Assembly: GCA_963850995.1 (NCBI GenBank)
Contig: CAWKNQ010000004.1
Coordinates: 722,522-786,521, forward strand
Direction of reading: 5' to 3'
DNA: 64,000 nucleotides
DNA from: Gaiellasilicea sp963850995
GTDB taxonomy: Bacteria > Actinomycetota > Thermoleophilia > Gaiellales > Gaiellaceae
Shown here: one piece after another, positions 18,344 through 27,007 of the stretch
How the letters are laid out: the number at the start of each line of letters is the position of its first letter
Numbering within the stretch: the first letter of the stretch is position 1
Translations under genes and position numbers: made by a program
The notes under the pieces: generated by a model
Databases searched by the model: none
The model's input: the letters and a program-made list of their open reading frames with translations, nothing else
What the model was told of the DNA's origin: nothing

Positions 18344-18834
18344 AGCGAACGCGAGCTCGGCGCCGGCTGCGGTGGAAGTGGACAGGAGACGAACCTCCTG
18401 CCCGTGAGCCGGTAGCCGAGCTTGTACGCCTCGCAGCCGACGCACAGGCCGGTCGCAGCGGCGAGCAGCGCGAGCGCAGCGACGAGCGCTCCGAGCGCGG
18501 TGCCGAGCCCGTCCGCGCCGGCGACGAACGCGACGCTCGCGGCGGTGAGGAAGACGACGCCGACGAGGTTCGCGAACCGCGGCGGCCGTGCGTCCTCGAG
18601 CGGCCCCTCCCCGAAGCGCGGCTGCACGAGCTCGAAGTAGGCGAGGCAGGGCAAGCAGTAGCGGCGGCCCAGCATCAGCCCGACGACGAGCTGCGCCGCG
18701 AGCAGAGCGAGGAGCCACCAGGGACCGGTAGTGACCGCGAGCAGCGCGAGCACGCCGACGACCGCCTGGTTGAAGCGCGGCGCCCGCGCGTCGATCACCG
18801 TCGTCTCCCGATAAGGATCCGCAATGCGCTGCAT
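18340..18834 (-). CDS. DUF4395-domain membrane protein
   Basis: A 164-aa protein with four predicted helices matching the DUF4395 pattern: ARAPRFNQAVVGVLALLA at the start, RRYCLPCLAYFELVQPR with a CxxC, and a second pair in GLCVGCEAYKLGYRL. Members of this family often sit beside thioredoxin-like or sulfur-carrier genes; here it borders the sulfate-binding protein gene and could be part of a membrane redox or sulfur relay. That role is an inference from context. Convergent with the binding-protein gene, sharing CTAG. Confidence 0.78.
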   Translation of the reverse strand: MQRIADPYRETTVIDARAPRFNQAVVGVLALLAVTTGPWWLLALLAAQLVVGLMLGRRYCLPCLAYFELVQPRFGEGPLEDARPPRFANLVGVVFLTAASVAFVAGADGLGTALGALVAALALLAAATGLCVGCEAYKLGYRLTGRRFVSCPLPPQPAPSSRSL

Positions 18835-18925
18835 ATGCCGACGGTAGCCGAGCGGCTCGAGCCTGCGCCGGGGCGCGTCGGGCCGACTCCGGGACGCGCA
18901 GCGGCGTCACTAGAATCACCACGCC

Positions 18926-19863
18926 TTGGCCCGGATCGCCTCGACCGCGCTCGTGGTTGCACTCCTCGCGGCCACCGCCGCGGCCTTCGTGCTCACCCAG
19001 GGCCTGAAGTCGCAGCCGAGCCCGATTCTCGGAACGCAGGTCGCCGACGTCTTCTCGCCCGTCTGCGCCTGCGACACGGAGACGGCCGAGATCGCGTTCC
19101 GGCTGCGCGAAGGCGATCGCCTCGACGTCGGGATCGTTGACAGCGGCGACAACGTCGTGCGGACGATCGAACGACGGGCGGGAGTATCCCGGCCGGCCGG
19201 GTCGAGATCGACTGGGACGGTCGCGACGACGCGGGCGAGGTCCTGCCGGAGGGCCGTTATCGGCCGCGGATCCGTCTGCGCGAGGAGCGGCAGACGATCG
19301 TGCTGCCGAACCCGATCCGGGTCGACGTCACACCGCCTGCGATCACGTCCTCCGTCGCCGGGCCGCTCGTGATCTCCCCCGACGGCGACCGGCGGCGGGA
19401 CAGCGTCGCCGTCCGCTACCGGATCGACGAGCCTGCGAAAGGGCTCCTCTACGTGGACGGGATCAAGCGCGTCGAGACCCGGTTCCCGCGCGAGGAGGAC
19501 TCGCTCAGGTGGTACGGGCGCGTCGACGGCGAGCCGGTGGAGCAGGGGACGTACGCGCTGGCGTTGCGCGCCCGCGACCCGGCCGGGAACGTCGGCAACG
19601 TCGTCCGGTTCCCTGCGCTCGTCGTCCGCTTCGTCGCGCTCGGCCGCGACCAGATCGACGCCGTCGCCGGACGCCGCTTCGCCGTCCGGGTCTCGTCCGA
19701 CGCACGGAGGGTGCGCTGGACGCTGGGCAAACGCGGCGGCGTCGCCGCTCCGGGGACTCTGCGCATCCGCGCGCCGCTGCAGAAGGGCCGCTACACGCTG
19801 ACGGTCACCGCGAACGGGCACGCGGCCCGCGCAGCCGTGTTCGTCCGGGAGCCGGTGCGCTGA
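18926..19863 (+). CDS. Exported protein with FlgD-like Ig domain (frameshift near 19195)
   Basis: The product starts at a TTG (MARIASTALVVALLA...) with an uncleaved signal or anchor helix, then FSPVCACDTETAEIAFRL. The frame breaks near 19195 by one base and continues as GRVEIDWDGRDDAGEVLPEG and YRPRIRL, the classic FlgD_ig repeat seen in cell-surface and gliding-motility proteins. The remainder (LVISPDGDRRRDSVAVRYRI; GTYALALRARDPAGNVGNVV) has a second Ig-like beta domain. Rejoined length is about 312 aa. It precedes an O-antigen ligase and may be envelope-associated. The function is unknown. Confidence 0.72.
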
Positions 19864-21317
19864 GCGAGCTCGCCCGCCTCGCCGGCCCGGTGGCGTGCGC
19901 CGGCCTCGCGCTGCTCTTTCTCGCGACCCGGCGCGAGCTCCGCCTCGCCGGCCTCGTCGCCTGGTCGCTCGGCTCGGCAGCGCTCGGCCTCTACCTCGCC
20001 CCGGCCGGTCGCGAGGCCGAGCTCGCGGCAGCCGGCGTCGCCGGTCTCGCGCTCGCCGTTGCGGGCGCGGCGGTTCTGCTTCGCTGGCCGTGGACGCTCG
20101 CCTTCGCGACGCTTGCCTGCATCCCGATCCGTCTCCCGGTCGACGTCGGCGACGAGGACGCCAATCTGTTGCTGCCGCTCTACCTGGTGGTGGCGTCGTA
20201 CGCCGTCGCGCTCGGCTGGCGGCTTCTCCGAGGCGACGAGCGGAGCCGCGAGCTCGGACCGGTGGCGATCCCGCTCGCCGTCGTCGTCGGCTGGACCGGC
20301 CTCGCGCTGCTCTGGACCGACGATCTCCGCGAAGGGTCGATCTTCCTCGCCGCCTTCGTGCTCCCGTTCGGGTTGCTCTCGCTCGGCTTCGCTCGCCTGC
20401 CCTGGCGCCGGCGTCCGCTGCTCGGGCTCTACGGCGCGCTTGCGGCGACCGCGCTTCTCTACGCCGGGGTCGGCCTCTACCAGTGGGCGACGCGTGAGGT
20501 CTTCTGGAACCCGAAGCTGATCGTCGACAACGCCTACGCGCCGTTCTTCCGCGTCAACTCGGTCTTCTGGGACCCCTCGATCTACGGCCGCTACCTCGTC
20601 GTCGCGATCCTGGCGACGCTCGCGCTCCTGCTGCTCGGCCTTCGCGGGGAGCTGGTCGTCGCCGCGATCGTCGCGATCGGCGTGATCTGGGCCGGTCTGC
20701 TCTTCTCGTTCTCACAGTCGAGCTTCGTCGCGCTCATCGCGGGGACGCTCGCGCTCGCGACGCTCGTCTGGCGCTGGCGGGCCGCCGCTGCCCTCGGGCT
20801 TCTCGCCGTCGTCCTCGTCTCGGTCGGCTTCGCGACGCCGCAGGTCCGGCACCGGCTGCTCGACGAGTCGAAGGCGGGCCTGGATGCCGCGACGAGCGGG
20901 CGGGCCGGCCTGGTCTCGAACGGGCTCCGGATCGCGGTCGACCATCCCGTCGCCGGTGTCGGCACCGGCAGCTTCAAGCAGGCGTTCGCCGAACGGACCG
21001 GGCTGCCCGGCCGGGAGCCGAAGAAGGCGGCGTCGCACTCGACTCCGGTGACGGTCGCGGCCGAGACGGGCATCCCCGGGCTCCTGCTGCTGGCCTGGCT
21101 CGGCGCGGCGGCGCTCCTGGCGGCATTCCGGGCGCGCGGCCCGTCGGATGCCGGTCGCCTCGGGGTCGTCGCGGGCCTTACGCTTGGCGCGATCGCCGTG
21201 CACAGCCTCTTCTACAACGCGCTCTTCGAGGACCCGACTGTGTGGGCCCTGCTCGGCCTGGTCGCGCTCGCCGTTGCGCGCCAGGCGCGCGACCCGGCGG
21301 CGGAGCCCGCGCGGTGA
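19860..21317 (+). CDS. O-antigen ligase/polymerase-family membrane protein
   Basis: About 485 aa with 11-12 membrane helices and the large extracytoplasmic loop typical of the Wzy/O-antigen ligase family. The loop includes KLIVDNAYAPFFRVNSVFWD and later the conserved NGLRIAVDHPVAGVGTGSF block. It joins sugar chains at the outer face of the membrane. No ATG is available. CTG at 19860 overlaps the previous stop as CTGA; GTG at 19890 is the next possible start but would begin inside the first helix. The 3' end overlaps the deacetylase gene by four bases. Confidence 0.82.
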   Translation: MSELARLAGPVACAGLALLFLATRRELRLAGLVAWSLGSAALGLYLAPAGREAELAAAGVAGLALAVAGAAVLLRWPWTLAFATLACIPIRLPVDVGDEDANLLLPLYLVVASYAVALGWRLLRGDERSRELGPVAIPLAVVVGWTGLALLWTDDLREGSIFLAAFVLPFGLLSLGFARLPWRRRPLLGLYGALAATALLYAGVGLYQWATREVFWNPKLIVDNAYAPFFRVNSVFWDPSIYGRYLVVAILATLALLLLGLRGELVVAAIVAIGVIWAGLLFSFSQSSFVALIAGTLALATLVWRWRAAAALGLLAVVLVSVGFATPQVRHRLLDESKAGLDAATSGRAGLVSNGLRIAVDHPVAGVGTGSFKQAFAERTGLPGREPKKAASHSTPVTVAAETGIPGLLLLAWLGAAALLAAFRARGPSDAGRLGVVAGLTLGAIAVHSLFYNALFEDPTVWALLGLVALAVARQARDPAAEPAR

Positions 21318-21949
21318 TCGAGGCCTGGAAGCGCGTGCTCGTGCTCGCGCCGCATACGGACGACGGTGAGTTCGGCTGCGGCGGCACGATGGCGCGCCTC
21401 GTCGAGGCGGGCGTCGAGGTGCACTACCACGCCTTCTCGATCGCCACGCGCTCGCTGCCGCCGGGGTTCGCTCCCGACACGCTCGCGCGCGAGGTGCGCG
21501 AGGCGACCGGAGAGCTCGGGATCGCGGAGGCGCAGCTCACAGTGCACGACTTCGACGTCCGCACGTTTCCGGAACGGCGTCAGGACATCCTCGAGCTGCT
21601 CGTACAGGCCTGGGAGGAGCTGAAGCCGGACGCGGTCTTCCAGCCCTCCCACCACGACGTGCACCAGGACCACCAGACGATCGCTCAGGAGGGCCTCCGC
21701 GCGTTCAAACGGACGACCGTGCTCGGCTACGAGATCCCCTGGAACAACTTCGACTTCGCCTACGGCGCCTACGTCGCGCTCGAGGAGCGGCACGTCGAGC
21801 GCAAGGTCGCCGCGCTCGAGCGCTACGCCTCGCAGCAGCACCGGCGCTACGCGAACCCGGACTACGTCTGGAACCTCGCCCGCGTGCACGGGATCAACGT
21901 GAACCGCGACTACGCGGAGTGCTTCCAGGTCTACCGCATCGTCGCGTAG
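21314..21949 (+). CDS. PIG-L-family N-deacetylase
   Basis: A 211-aa zinc-dependent deacetylase of the PIG-L/LmbE family, acting on N-acetylated sugars or sugar conjugates. Zinc-site motifs: LVLAPHTDDGEFGCGGT at the N-terminus (PHxDD form) and PSHHDVHQDHQTIAQEG with the HxxH ligands. No signal peptide, so cytoplasmic. GTG overlaps the ligase stop (GTGA). Next to an O-antigen ligase it probably trims an acetyl group from a surface-sugar precursor. Confidence 0.9.
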   Translation: MIEAWKRVLVLAPHTDDGEFGCGGTMARLVEAGVEVHYHAFSIATRSLPPGFAPDTLAREVREATGELGIAEAQLTVHDFDVRTFPERRQDILELLVQAWEELKPDAVFQPSHHDVHQDHQTIAQEGLRAFKRTTVLGYEIPWNNFDFAYGAYVALEERHVERKVAALERYASQQHRRYANPDYVWNLARVHGINVNRDYAECFQVYRIVA

Positions 21950-22006
21950 CTCGGGGAACGCGGCCGCTCGTTTTGGGTATCTACCTGAGAAGAGCCCATT
22001 TCGAGC

Positions 22007-22733
22007 ATGCGCGTGAAACAGCCAGAGATCACAGCGTCGCTGGTCGCCCTAGGCCTCGCGGCAGCCTTCATCGGCAGCGGGTCCGCGTCGCGCGGGCGGC
22101 GAGGCGGCGGTTCACCGGTACGACGTGAGCGTGACCGGATCGGTGACGACGCGCGTGAACGACGGCGCAACCGAGCTCCGGCTCTCGTACGAGCTCGTCT
22201 TCCCGCGCGTGGCGGTGCGCGTGAATCCGAACCAACCGGCGAACGCCGCCATCTCGGCTGCGAAGGCGGGGACCGCGTCCGGACGGTTCGAGCTCGAGAG
22301 CCGCGTCGCATCGAGCTCCTGCGCCGCCTCGTTCGCGTTCGCGGGGCTCGGCGCCGCCTTGGACGTCAAGGCGTACCGCGCGCAGGTCGAGAAGCCGCGC
22401 TTCGTGCTGCGGGCGCTGCTCACGCCCTCCGCCCTCCAGGCGCTCACGGCGCGCGTCCAGGACGTCAAGAGCGGCTGCGCCGGCGCCCCGACGGGCACCG
22501 CCCAGGCTCCCGGTGGTAGCTTCGCGGCCGGACCAGGCATCGTCGGGCTCATCGGCGACGTCCCGGGTGCGACCTTCCAGCGGCAGACGTGGCAGACCGC
22601 GTCGATCCCGGTCAGGCAGCTGCTCGGCGGTCGCAGCTTCACGCTCGACACCGGCACCCGGCAGGAAACGCTTCCCGACCGGGAGCTTTCCGGTCGCGTG
22701 AGCGTGGAGTTCCGGCCGACCGCCGTCCGCTAG
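22007..22733 (+). CDS. Exported protein of unknown function (frameshift near 22090)
   Basis: The ATG at 22007 opens a clear signal peptide (ITASLVALGLAAAFIGSG, then SAS). One base appears to be missing near 22090; the mature part continues in another frame as AGGEAAVHRYDVSVTGSVTT to the end at 22733. The mature domain is about 210 aa, rich in beta-strand segments, with two cysteines in SSCAASFAF and SGCAGAP that may pair. I do not recognise the family. It stands alone, and its 3' end shares a CTAG with the convergent ArsR gene. Confidence 0.55.
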
Positions 22734-23329
22734 CGCTCGGCGGTCCGCGTCTGCGGAAGCGCGCGGTAGGTGACGTAGACGAGCGTGGCGTTCGGGTCGC
22801 GGTCGGCCTCAGGCTTGCGGCGGTCGCGCAGCCAGCGGACGACGAGCTCGGAGAGCTCGTCCACGTCCTCGCGGCTCGCGTAGACGCCCCAGCCGCCGAT
22901 GAAGGCGGTCTCGCGCCACTCGTCGGAGTGCTCGCCCTCGTTGCGGCCGTGGATGTAGCGGCGGATCGCGTCCTCGTCGCGGCCGATCATCGTGCTCTCG
23001 AGCTGCGCGACGGCGGCGTCGTACTCCGGATCTTCCGCCGGCGCCGACGAGATCAGGCCGACCCGGCTCGGCTCGCGCTTCCACCAGCGCTCGCGCCCCT
23101 TGCGGCGCTCGAAGTCCTCGACGATCAGGCCGACCGCGGCCAGCGCGCGCAGGTGGTAGCTCGTGGCGCCGCTCGACTCCCCCAGGTCCCGTGCCAGCAT
23201 CGACGCGGTGGCCGGCCCGTCGGCGAGCGACTCGAGCAGCCGCAGCCGCAGAGGATGGGCGAGGGCCTTCACCTCGCGTGCGCCGAGCGAGCGGGCCGGC
23301 AGGAGCGAAGGCTTCACCGGTGGGACCAT
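22730..23329 (-). CDS. ArsR-like winged-helix transcriptional regulator
   Basis: A 199-aa protein with an ArsR-type helix-turn-helix near its N-terminus: VKALAHPLRLRLLESLAD, then MLARDLGESSGATSYHLR and a wing (IVEDFERRKGRERWW). No metal-binding CxC motif of the classical ArsR type is seen; the longer C-terminal half (residues 100-199) is typical of HTH_20-type regulators that sense other cues. It reads away from the multicopper oxidase gene across a short divergent gap, so it may control that operon or itself. Confidence 0.85.
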   Translation of the reverse strand: MVPPVKPSLLPARSLGAREVKALAHPLRLRLLESLADGPATASMLARDLGESSGATSYHLRALAAVGLIVEDFERRKGRERWWKREPSRVGLISSAPAEDPEYDAAVAQLESTMIGRDEDAIRRYIHGRNEGEHSDEWRETAFIGGWGVYASREDVDELSELVVRWLRDRRKPEADRDPNATLVYVTYRALPQTRTAER

Positions 23330-23378
23330 AAAGCCGCACTCCGCTGCGTGTTTTCAAAGCGCGGCACGTTTCGGTAAT

Positions 23379-23396
23379 ATTTAGGCATGCCTAAAT
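23379..23396. promoter_or_regulatory. Perfect 18-bp palindrome, candidate DtxR/MntR-type metal-regulator operator
   Basis: ATTTAGGCATGCCTAAAT is fully self-complementary. TTTAGGC...GCCTAAA half-sites are characteristic of operators for iron- or manganese-dependent DtxR/IdeR/MntR-family repressors. A -10-like TAATAT lies at 23375-23380, and the start codon of the multicopper oxidase (23387) falls in the exact centre of the palindrome. Bound repressor would block both the promoter and the start of a leaderless transcript. The regulator itself is not in the window. Confidence 0.75.
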
Positions 23397-24385
23397 TCTC
23401 GCGCCGGACGCTGCTGGCCGGGGCTGCGCCGATCGTGGCCGCACCCGTGCTCGGCAAGCTCGCCCTCGACGGCAACGCGGGTGCCGCCAACCGCACGCTC
23501 CAGGGACACGTCCACGACCACGCGGTCTCGGGTCACGCGGCGATGATCGGCGAGCACGTCCCCGCCGTCGGCGGTCGCTCAGACCTCGATGCGCTGCTCT
23601 ACCCGCCGCCTGCGCTCCCCTACCAGCCCGGACGTGTTCGCGAGTACGACATCCGCGCGACCGACCGGGAGCTCGAGATCGCTCCGGGGGTCTTCTTCCC
23701 CGCGTGGACGTACAACGGCACCGTTCCGGGACCGGTGCTGCGCGCGACCGAGGGAGACACTCTGCGCGTCAACTTCGTCAATGCCGGCTCGCACCCGCAC
23801 ACGATCCACTTCCACGGCATCCACCCGGCGGACATGGACGGCGTCTTCGAGGTCGTGCAGCCGGGGGGCGAGTTCGTCTACGAGTTCGAGGCCCGCCCGG
23901 CCGGGTTCCATCCCTACCACTGCCACGCGACGCCGCTGAAGAAGCACATCCACAAGGGCCTCTACGGCAGCCTGATCATCGACCCGAAGGAGCCGCGCCC
24001 GCCCGCGCAGGAGCTCGTGATGGTGATGAACGGCTACGACACCGACGGGGACGGCGGCAACAACTTCTACACCGTCAACGGGCGGAGCTTCTACTACGCG
24101 CGCTACCCGATCACCGTCAAGCGCTCGCAGACGGTGCGGATCTATCTCGCCAACCTGACCGAGTTCGACCTGATCAACTCCTTCCACCTGCACGCGGACT
24201 TCTTCTACTACCAGCCGAACGGCACCGGCGAGGCCCGCGAGTACACCGACACCGTGATGCAGTGCCAGGGGCAGCGCGGCGTGATCGAGGTCGACTTCGC
24301 CAACACCGGCCTCTTCATGTTCCACGCGCATCAGTCGGAGTTCGCCGAGCTCGGCTGGATGGGCTTCTTCAACGTGGTGGACTGA
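23387..24385 (+). CDS. Tat-exported multicopper oxidase (two-domain, nitrite-reductase-like)
   Basis: A 332-aa copper protein with a twin-arginine signal at the N-terminus (SRRTLLAGAAPIVAAPVLG). The first cupredoxin domain has NAGSHPHTIHFHGIHPADMD and the type-1 copper segment HPYHCHATPLKKHIHKG; the second ends with MFHAHQSEFAELGWMGFF, which supplies the remaining histidines. The HCH spacing resembles copper nitrite reductases and small laccases. It is co-transcribed and overlaps a ZIP metal transporter, so oxidation of Fe or Mn (or copper tolerance) linked to metal uptake is the likely role. The operator over its start codon supports metal control. Confidence 0.88.
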   Translation: MPKFSRRTLLAGAAPIVAAPVLGKLALDGNAGAANRTLQGHVHDHAVSGHAAMIGEHVPAVGGRSDLDALLYPPPALPYQPGRVREYDIRATDRELEIAPGVFFPAWTYNGTVPGPVLRATEGDTLRVNFVNAGSHPHTIHFHGIHPADMDGVFEVVQPGGEFVYEFEARPAGFHPYHCHATPLKKHIHKGLYGSLIIDPKEPRPPAQELVMVMNGYDTDGDGGNNFYTVNGRSFYYARYPITVKRSQTVRIYLANLTEFDLINSFHLHADFFYYQPNGTGEAREYTDTVMQCQGQRGVIEVDFANTGLFMFHAHQSEFAELGWMGFFNVVD

Positions 24386-25578
24386 TGGAAGCGAAAGCCC
24401 TTCGACGCGGCGGTCTCTCGTGGCGTCTCTGGGCGTTCGTCCCGGTCATCCTGCTCGCGTTCGCAGTCGGCGGCTACGTCGCGTCCGGCTCCTCGCTCGT
24501 CGGGCTGATCGGGGCAAACCCGCCGCAGGCGGACGAGTTCGACGTCCGCCGGGTCACATTCGAGCCCGGCGAGATTCGCGTCAAGGTCACGAACCCGCAG
24601 CAGGACGACCTGACGATCGCGTCCGTGACGGTCGACGACGCGATCGTCCCGTTCCAGCTCGACGGGCCGGCCACGCTCGGCCGGCTGCGCTCGAGCACCG
24701 TCGTGATCCCGTTCGACTGGGTCGACGGCGATCCGATCACCGTGGGCGTGACGAGCTCGACCGGGATCGAGACGGTCGAGGAGATCCCCGCCGCCGTCGA
24801 GACCCCAGGCGTGTCCGGCGAGGGGTTCCTCGGCTACGCCATCGTCGGTTTCCTCGTCGGCGTGCTGCCGGTCGCGCTCGGGCTGCTCTGGCTGCCGTCG
24901 CTGCGCCGCGCGGAGCAGCGCTGGCTGACCGGCTTCATGGCCCTGACCGCCGGCCTGCTCTCCTTCCTCGGCGTCGAGGCGCTCTTCGAGGCGTTCGAGC
25001 TCCAGGCGGCGGTACCCGGCGCGCTCGGCGGGCCCGGCCTCGTCCTGCTCGGCGTTGCCGGGAGCTTCCTCGGCATGACGTTCATCTCGAGCCGCTTCTC
25101 CGGGTCGGCCGGCGGCGCGCTCGGCGGCGTTGCGCTGGCCACGCTCGTCGCGATCGGAATCGGCGTCCACAACTTCGGCGAGGGGCTCGCGATCGGCACG
25201 TCGTTCGCCTTCGGGCAGCTCGCGCTCGGCTCGTTCCTGATCGTCGGCTTCATGGTCCACAACGTGACCGAGGGTCTGGGTATCGCCGCGCCTGCGGCCG
25301 ACGAGGGCTCGCGCATCTCGATTGGGCGGCTCGCCGCGCTCGCCGTCATCGCCGGAGCGCCCGCGATCCTCGGCGCCTGGCTCGGCGGCTTCGCCGCGAA
25401 CGACGTGCTGGCGGCGCTCTTCTTCGGCGCGGCGGCCGGCGCAGCGTTCGAGGTGGTCGCCGAGGTTCTCCGCTACGTGCGCCGGCGCGACCCGGTCGGC
25501 CTGCGCTCCGGCTACGCGATCGGCGGCTTCCTCGCCGGGATCGCGATCATGTACGTGACCGGCCTGCTCGTCGGCTGA
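24385..25578 (+). CDS. ZIP-family metal transporter with N-terminal extracellular domain
   Basis: A 397-aa membrane protein. After one helix (LWAFVPVILLAFAVGGYVA) comes an extracytoplasmic beta domain of about 110 residues (FDVRRVTFEPGEIRVKVTNP), then eight helices of the ZIP fold. Both metal-site motifs are present: HNFGEGLAIG in TM4 and HNVTEGLGIA in TM5. ZIP proteins move Zn, Fe or Mn into the cytoplasm. The extra sensor-like domain is unusual for short bacterial ZIPs. The start overlaps the multicopper oxidase stop (TGATG), so the two act as one module under the upstream metal-type operator. Confidence 0.9.
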   Translation: MEAKALRRGGLSWRLWAFVPVILLAFAVGGYVASGSSLVGLIGANPPQADEFDVRRVTFEPGEIRVKVTNPQQDDLTIASVTVDDAIVPFQLDGPATLGRLRSSTVVIPFDWVDGDPITVGVTSSTGIETVEEIPAAVETPGVSGEGFLGYAIVGFLVGVLPVALGLLWLPSLRRAEQRWLTGFMALTAGLLSFLGVEALFEAFELQAAVPGALGGPGLVLLGVAGSFLGMTFISSRFSGSAGGALGGVALATLVAIGIGVHNFGEGLAIGTSFAFGQLALGSFLIVGFMVHNVTEGLGIAAPAADEGSRISIGRLAALAVIAGAPAILGAWLGGFAANDVLAALFFGAAAGAAFEVVAEVLRYVRRRDPVGLRSGYAIGGFLAGIAIMYVTGLLVG

Positions 25579-25579
25579 C

Positions 25580-27007
25580 CTACGCCGCGCGCCGCCTGAG
25601 CAGCCACATCCGCTCCTGCGGCTGGAAGAAGCCGAGGACGAGCAGCGCGAGCGGGTAGGCGGCGATCAGCGCGATCGCTGCGGCCAGCGGGACGTCGAGC
25701 AGCTTGCCGGCGACGGTCAGCGCAACCGCGGCCGCGGCGGCGGTGACGACGCGGCGCCACTGGTAAGGCGTCGGGAAGACCCGCTGCGCGTACCAGGTCA
25801 TGCCGAGGAACATCGCGGTGAAGGCAACCGCTGCCGCAATCGCCGAGCCCATCATCCCGTAGTCGGGGACGAGGAGCAGGTTGAGCGAGATGCTGATGAG
25901 CGCCGCGGCGCCGGTGATCACCCAGTTGAACTGCGTCCGCTTGGTGCGCCCGACGCCGATCGCCATCACGATGTATGCGGCGTAGGCGACGCCGCCGAAG
26001 GCGAGCAGCGCGACGACGCGGCCGCCCTCGTAGTACGCGGGCGTCGCCAGCAGGCGGACGAGCCAGGGCGAGAGCAGGCCGAGCGCGAGCGCGAGCCACG
26101 ACGCCAGCGTGACGAGGTAGGTGAGGACATAGGCGTAGGTCCGCTTTGCCTCGCGCTCGTCCTCGATCGAGTAGGCGAACGCGGGCCAGGCCAGCCGGAA
26201 AGCCGTGATCAGGAGCACCATCGCCGAGGCGATCCGCACGCCGATCTCGTAGCGGCCGACCTCCTCGATCCCGGCGAAGTGGTTGAGGAAGAAGCGGTCG
26301 CCGAGGTTCATCGCGATCAGCGCGAGCGCCGCCGGCACGAGCGGGATGCCGAAGCGGTTCATCTCCCGCAGGAGCGGCCGCGAGAAGGAGCGGCCGAGCT
26401 GGGCGCGCCGGTAGCCGAGCAGGGCGAGGTAGACGGCGAGCGTCCCCGTGAAGTTGCCCGCGATCAGGCCGAGCGCGCCCTGGTCCCAGACGACGATCAG
26501 GAGCACGGTGGCGACGACCGTGATCGCGATGTTGGCGAGGCTCGCGAGCACGTAGAGGCCGGAGCGCTCCTCGACCCGGAAGACGGCGGTCAGCTGCTCG
26601 TAGTTCATCTGCGCCCAGATGCCGACGAAGGCGGCGCGCACGAGCCAGGGGTCGTCGAGCCCCAGCGCGTCCGCGATCGGCTCGGCGAGAAGCCACCCGG
26701 CCGCGAGCCCGAGCGTCGCGCTCGCCATCGTGAACCAGAACGAGGTGCGGAGGACGAGCAGCTTGCGCGCTTCATCCTTCGAGTCGAACCAGAAGCGGAA
26801 GAAGGCGCTCGAGATCCCGGCGCGCAGGATCGTCACGAGCACGGCCGAGAGCGCGACGAGCAAGCCGACGGCACCGAAGTCGCCGGGGTCGAGGTAGCGG
26901 GTATAGACCGGGAGCAGGAAGACCGCGATCACGCGCGAGACGATCCCGCCGAGGCCGTAGACCGCCGAGTGGCGTCCGAGCCGCCTCATCTCCGCCGCGA
27001 GGCTCAT
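25580..27007 (-). CDS. Polysaccharide flippase (Wzx/MOP superfamily)
   Basis: A 475-aa protein with about 14 membrane helices starting MSLAAEMRRLGRHSAVYGLG, the usual opening of oligosaccharide flippases. Diagnostic pieces are LLPVYTRYLDPGDFGAVGLL and the paired helices around FRVEERSGLYVLASLANI. It would flip lipid-linked repeat units across the membrane. It begins immediately after the glycosyltransferase stop on the same strand. A second membrane protein of the flippase-like LPG-synthase type lies at 44374. Confidence 0.9.
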   Translation of the reverse strand: MSLAAEMRRLGRHSAVYGLGGIVSRVIAVFLLPVYTRYLDPGDFGAVGLLVALSAVLVTILRAGISSAFFRFWFDSKDEARKLLVLRTSFWFTMASATLGLAAGWLLAEPIADALGLDDPWLVRAAFVGIWAQMNYEQLTAVFRVEERSGLYVLASLANIAITVVATVLLIVVWDQGALGLIAGNFTGTLAVYLALLGYRRAQLGRSFSRPLLREMNRFGIPLVPAALALIAMNLGDRFFLNHFAGIEEVGRYEIGVRIASAMVLLITAFRLAWPAFAYSIEDEREAKRTYAYVLTYLVTLASWLALALGLLSPWLVRLLATPAYYEGGRVVALLAFGGVAYAAYIVMAIGVGRTKRTQFNWVITGAAALISISLNLLLVPDYGMMGSAIAAAVAFTAMFLGMTWYAQRVFPTPYQWRRVVTAAAAAVALTVAGKLLDVPLAAAIALIAAYPLALLVLGFFQPQERMWLLRRRAA

